32,353 bases of DNA from Candidatus Bathyarchaeota archaeon. GTDB taxonomy: Archaea; Thermoproteota; Bathyarchaeia; Bathyarchaeales; Bathycorpusculaceae. The notes under the pieces were generated by a model, which saw only the letters and a program-made list of their open reading frames with translations, had not been told where the DNA came from and made no database searches. The translations under genes and the position numbers were made by a program. Position 1 is the first letter of the stretch. Each line of letters opens with the position of its first letter. This document shows, piece after piece, positions 31,195 to 32,353 of the stretch. The DNA is taken from NCBI GenBank assembly GCA_022865885.1, contig JALHSQ010000131.1, positions 1-32,353 of the forward strand, in the 5' to 3' direction.

Positions 31195-32353
31195 ATCTCC
31201 ATCCTTGCCCTGTTGTAGACTTCATTGGGACTGAGGTAGTATTCCCTAACTATGTTGGCAACTTGATCGTAGCTTCTGATTCCCTTTTGAGCCATCCAAT
31301 TCAAGATACACTCTCTTCTGTCAAGTTCTGTCACCAAAGTATCCATAGACACGAAGCGAAGTTCAGCGATTTTTCTCAGTATATAGCTTTCAGACAAAGA
31401 CTTAGGAGAAAGAGCAAAAGAATCACTCTCATAATTCCACTTGTACATTTTCAGGAAATTGGCTCTCGCAGTTTTATCATCGACTCCTGTAATCTCGGAA
31501 ACCTCAAGAACACGACGGACAACACTGTCTCGGATCTTCGTTCTTCCTATTGAAACCACTACGTTCATCATCGATATCAGCATGGGGGGAATGTCCATGG
31601 GTTTTGTGCGCAGTCTCTTTTCAACTGTCTCCACATTTTCCGCGTGGATTGTGCATATGCCGCCATGACCTACAGATATGCTTTGGAAGAGAGTGTAAGC
31701 TTCCTCTCCTCTTACCTCACCTACGATGATGTAGTCAGGTCTTTGCCTCAGGGATGACTTCAAAAGATCGAAAAGTGTCACTTCTTCGACTCCAGGTTGG
31801 AATGAGGGACGTGACACCATTGGTATCCAATTCTCATGAAGATAGAGCTCACGAACTTCCTCTATCGTGACAACCTTCATCTCGGGTTTTATGAACATAG
31901 CCAAAGAGTTCAATAATGCTGTCTTGCCCGAAGCTGTTACGCCTGCTATAATGATGGATCTCACATTCTCAATGAGTATCCAGAAGTAGGCGGCCATCTG
32001 AGAGGAAATCGTGCCAAAGCTTATCAAGTCGACAACCGTGTAAGGAATCGCTTTGACCTTCCTTATCGTGAATGTATCTCCGCGTTTGGAAACCTCTTCT
32101 AAAGTGAGGTGTACTCTGAATCCTTCTGGGAGGGCTCCTTCAAGAATCGGCCTTGAAACAGAGATCTGGTGCCCTGCTTTGTAGGCTAACCGGGTGATGA
32201 ACATGTTAAGTTCCTCTTTCGAAGAATACACAACGTTTGTTGGAAGAGATTCATAATGTCTATGCCAAGCGTAAATTGGAATTCCTGTCCCGTTGCAACT
32301 GATGTCCTCAATATTCTGATCTTTCATAAGGATGTCAAGAATTCCATACCCAA
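31191..32353 (-). CDS. tadA: TadA/VirB11-like secretion ATPase, C-terminal part (cut by window edge)
   Basis: The frame stays open past the first ATG (32327) to the right edge (GYGILDILMKDQNIEDISCN), so the true start lies outside; about 387 residues are visible. The segment contains the N-terminal domain end (EDISCNGTGIPIYAWHR), Walker A GVTASGKT, Asp box TIEEVRELYL, Walker B-like DYIIVGEVRGEEAYTLFQSI, and the His box GHGGICTIHAE. This is the hexameric ATPase powering pilus assembly or secretion in the cytoplasm. After the ATPase core an archaeal C-terminal extension (about 290-378) follows. First visible gene of the pilus operon. Confidence 0.88.
   Translation of the reverse strand, partial: GYGILDILMKDQNIEDISCNGTGIPIYAWHRHYESLPTNVVYSSKEELNMFITRLAYKAGHQISVSRPILEGALPEGFRVHLTLEEVSKRGDTFTIRKVKAIPYTVVDLISFGTISSQMAAYFWILIENVRSIIIAGVTASGKTALLNSLAMFIKPEMKVVTIEEVRELYLHENWIPMVSRPSFQPGVEEVTLFDLLKSSLRQRPDYIIVGEVRGEEAYTLFQSISVGHGGICTIHAENVETVEKRLRTKPMDIPPMLISMMNVVVSIGRTKIRDSVVRRVLEVSEITGVDDKTARANFLKMYKWNYESDSFALSPKSLSESYILRKIAELRFVSMDTLVTELDRRECILNWMAQKGIRSYDQVANIVREYYLSPNEVYNRARMEI

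Noticed and set aside
1-32353. CRISPR array, rRNA, transposase or integrase
   Set aside because: I saw no regularly spaced long repeats, no rRNA-like segments and no transposase or integrase motifs on either strand.

Overview
The window reads as a chromosomal segment of an archaeon of the TACK group, most likely a Bathyarchaeia-type lineage. This is an inference from gene content, not from a marker tree. The archaeal evidence is: uS15 and eS1 (S3Ae) ribosomal proteins, a KEOPS Pcc1 subunit, a GAN-type DHH nuclease, a HerA/DUF853 ATPase, split Tad-like archaeal pilus platform proteins, a TackOD1-like zinc-ribbon protein, TATA-type promoters with short leaders, and frequent GTG/TTG starts. Archaeal-type dockerin modules on secreted proteins and an HdrA/MvhD + HdrC/GltD + Kor operon also fit this group. 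I see no tRNA, rRNA, CRISPR array or insertion sequence.

Left part (1-13.5 kb), loosely packed and accessory-like: a GNAT acetyltransferase cut by the window edge; two small minus-strand genes that share a repeated upstream element; an Apea-like HEPN protein divergent from a small zinc-ribbon protein with a possible PD-(D/E)xK core; a small two-helix membrane protein; a 288-bp convergent spacer full of inverted and iterated repeats; a HerA-like ATPase; a possible 20-residue acidic Cys-rich microprotein; a beta-rich hypothetical; then two large secreted proteins, a subtilisin-like protease and a family 5 solute-binding protein, both ending in a dockerin-like EF-hand pair. GCGCGC sites occur repeatedly here, always between genes.

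Middle (13.2-21 kb), plus strand, information processing: a small repeat protein, rps15, a RecJ/GAN-like nuclease and pcc1 (overlapping), then a GNAT acetyltransferase, an S9 acylaminoacyl-peptidase-like enzyme, serS and rps3ae.

Right part (21-32.3 kb), minus strand. One tightly overlapping six-gene operon (27668 to 20965) encodes an HdrC-GltD fusion, an HdrA-MvhD fusion, and 2-oxoacid:ferredoxin oxidoreductase subunits D, A, B and C. It looks like a unit coupling 2-oxoacid oxidation and ferredoxin to NAD(P)H and flavin-based electron bifurcation, with no HdrB in sight. A second operon (from the right edge down to 28013) encodes a VirB11/TadA-type ATPase, two separate TadB/TadC-like membrane platform proteins, a TackOD1-like zinc-ribbon protein and a small unknown protein. 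No pilin or prepilin peptidase lies inside the window.
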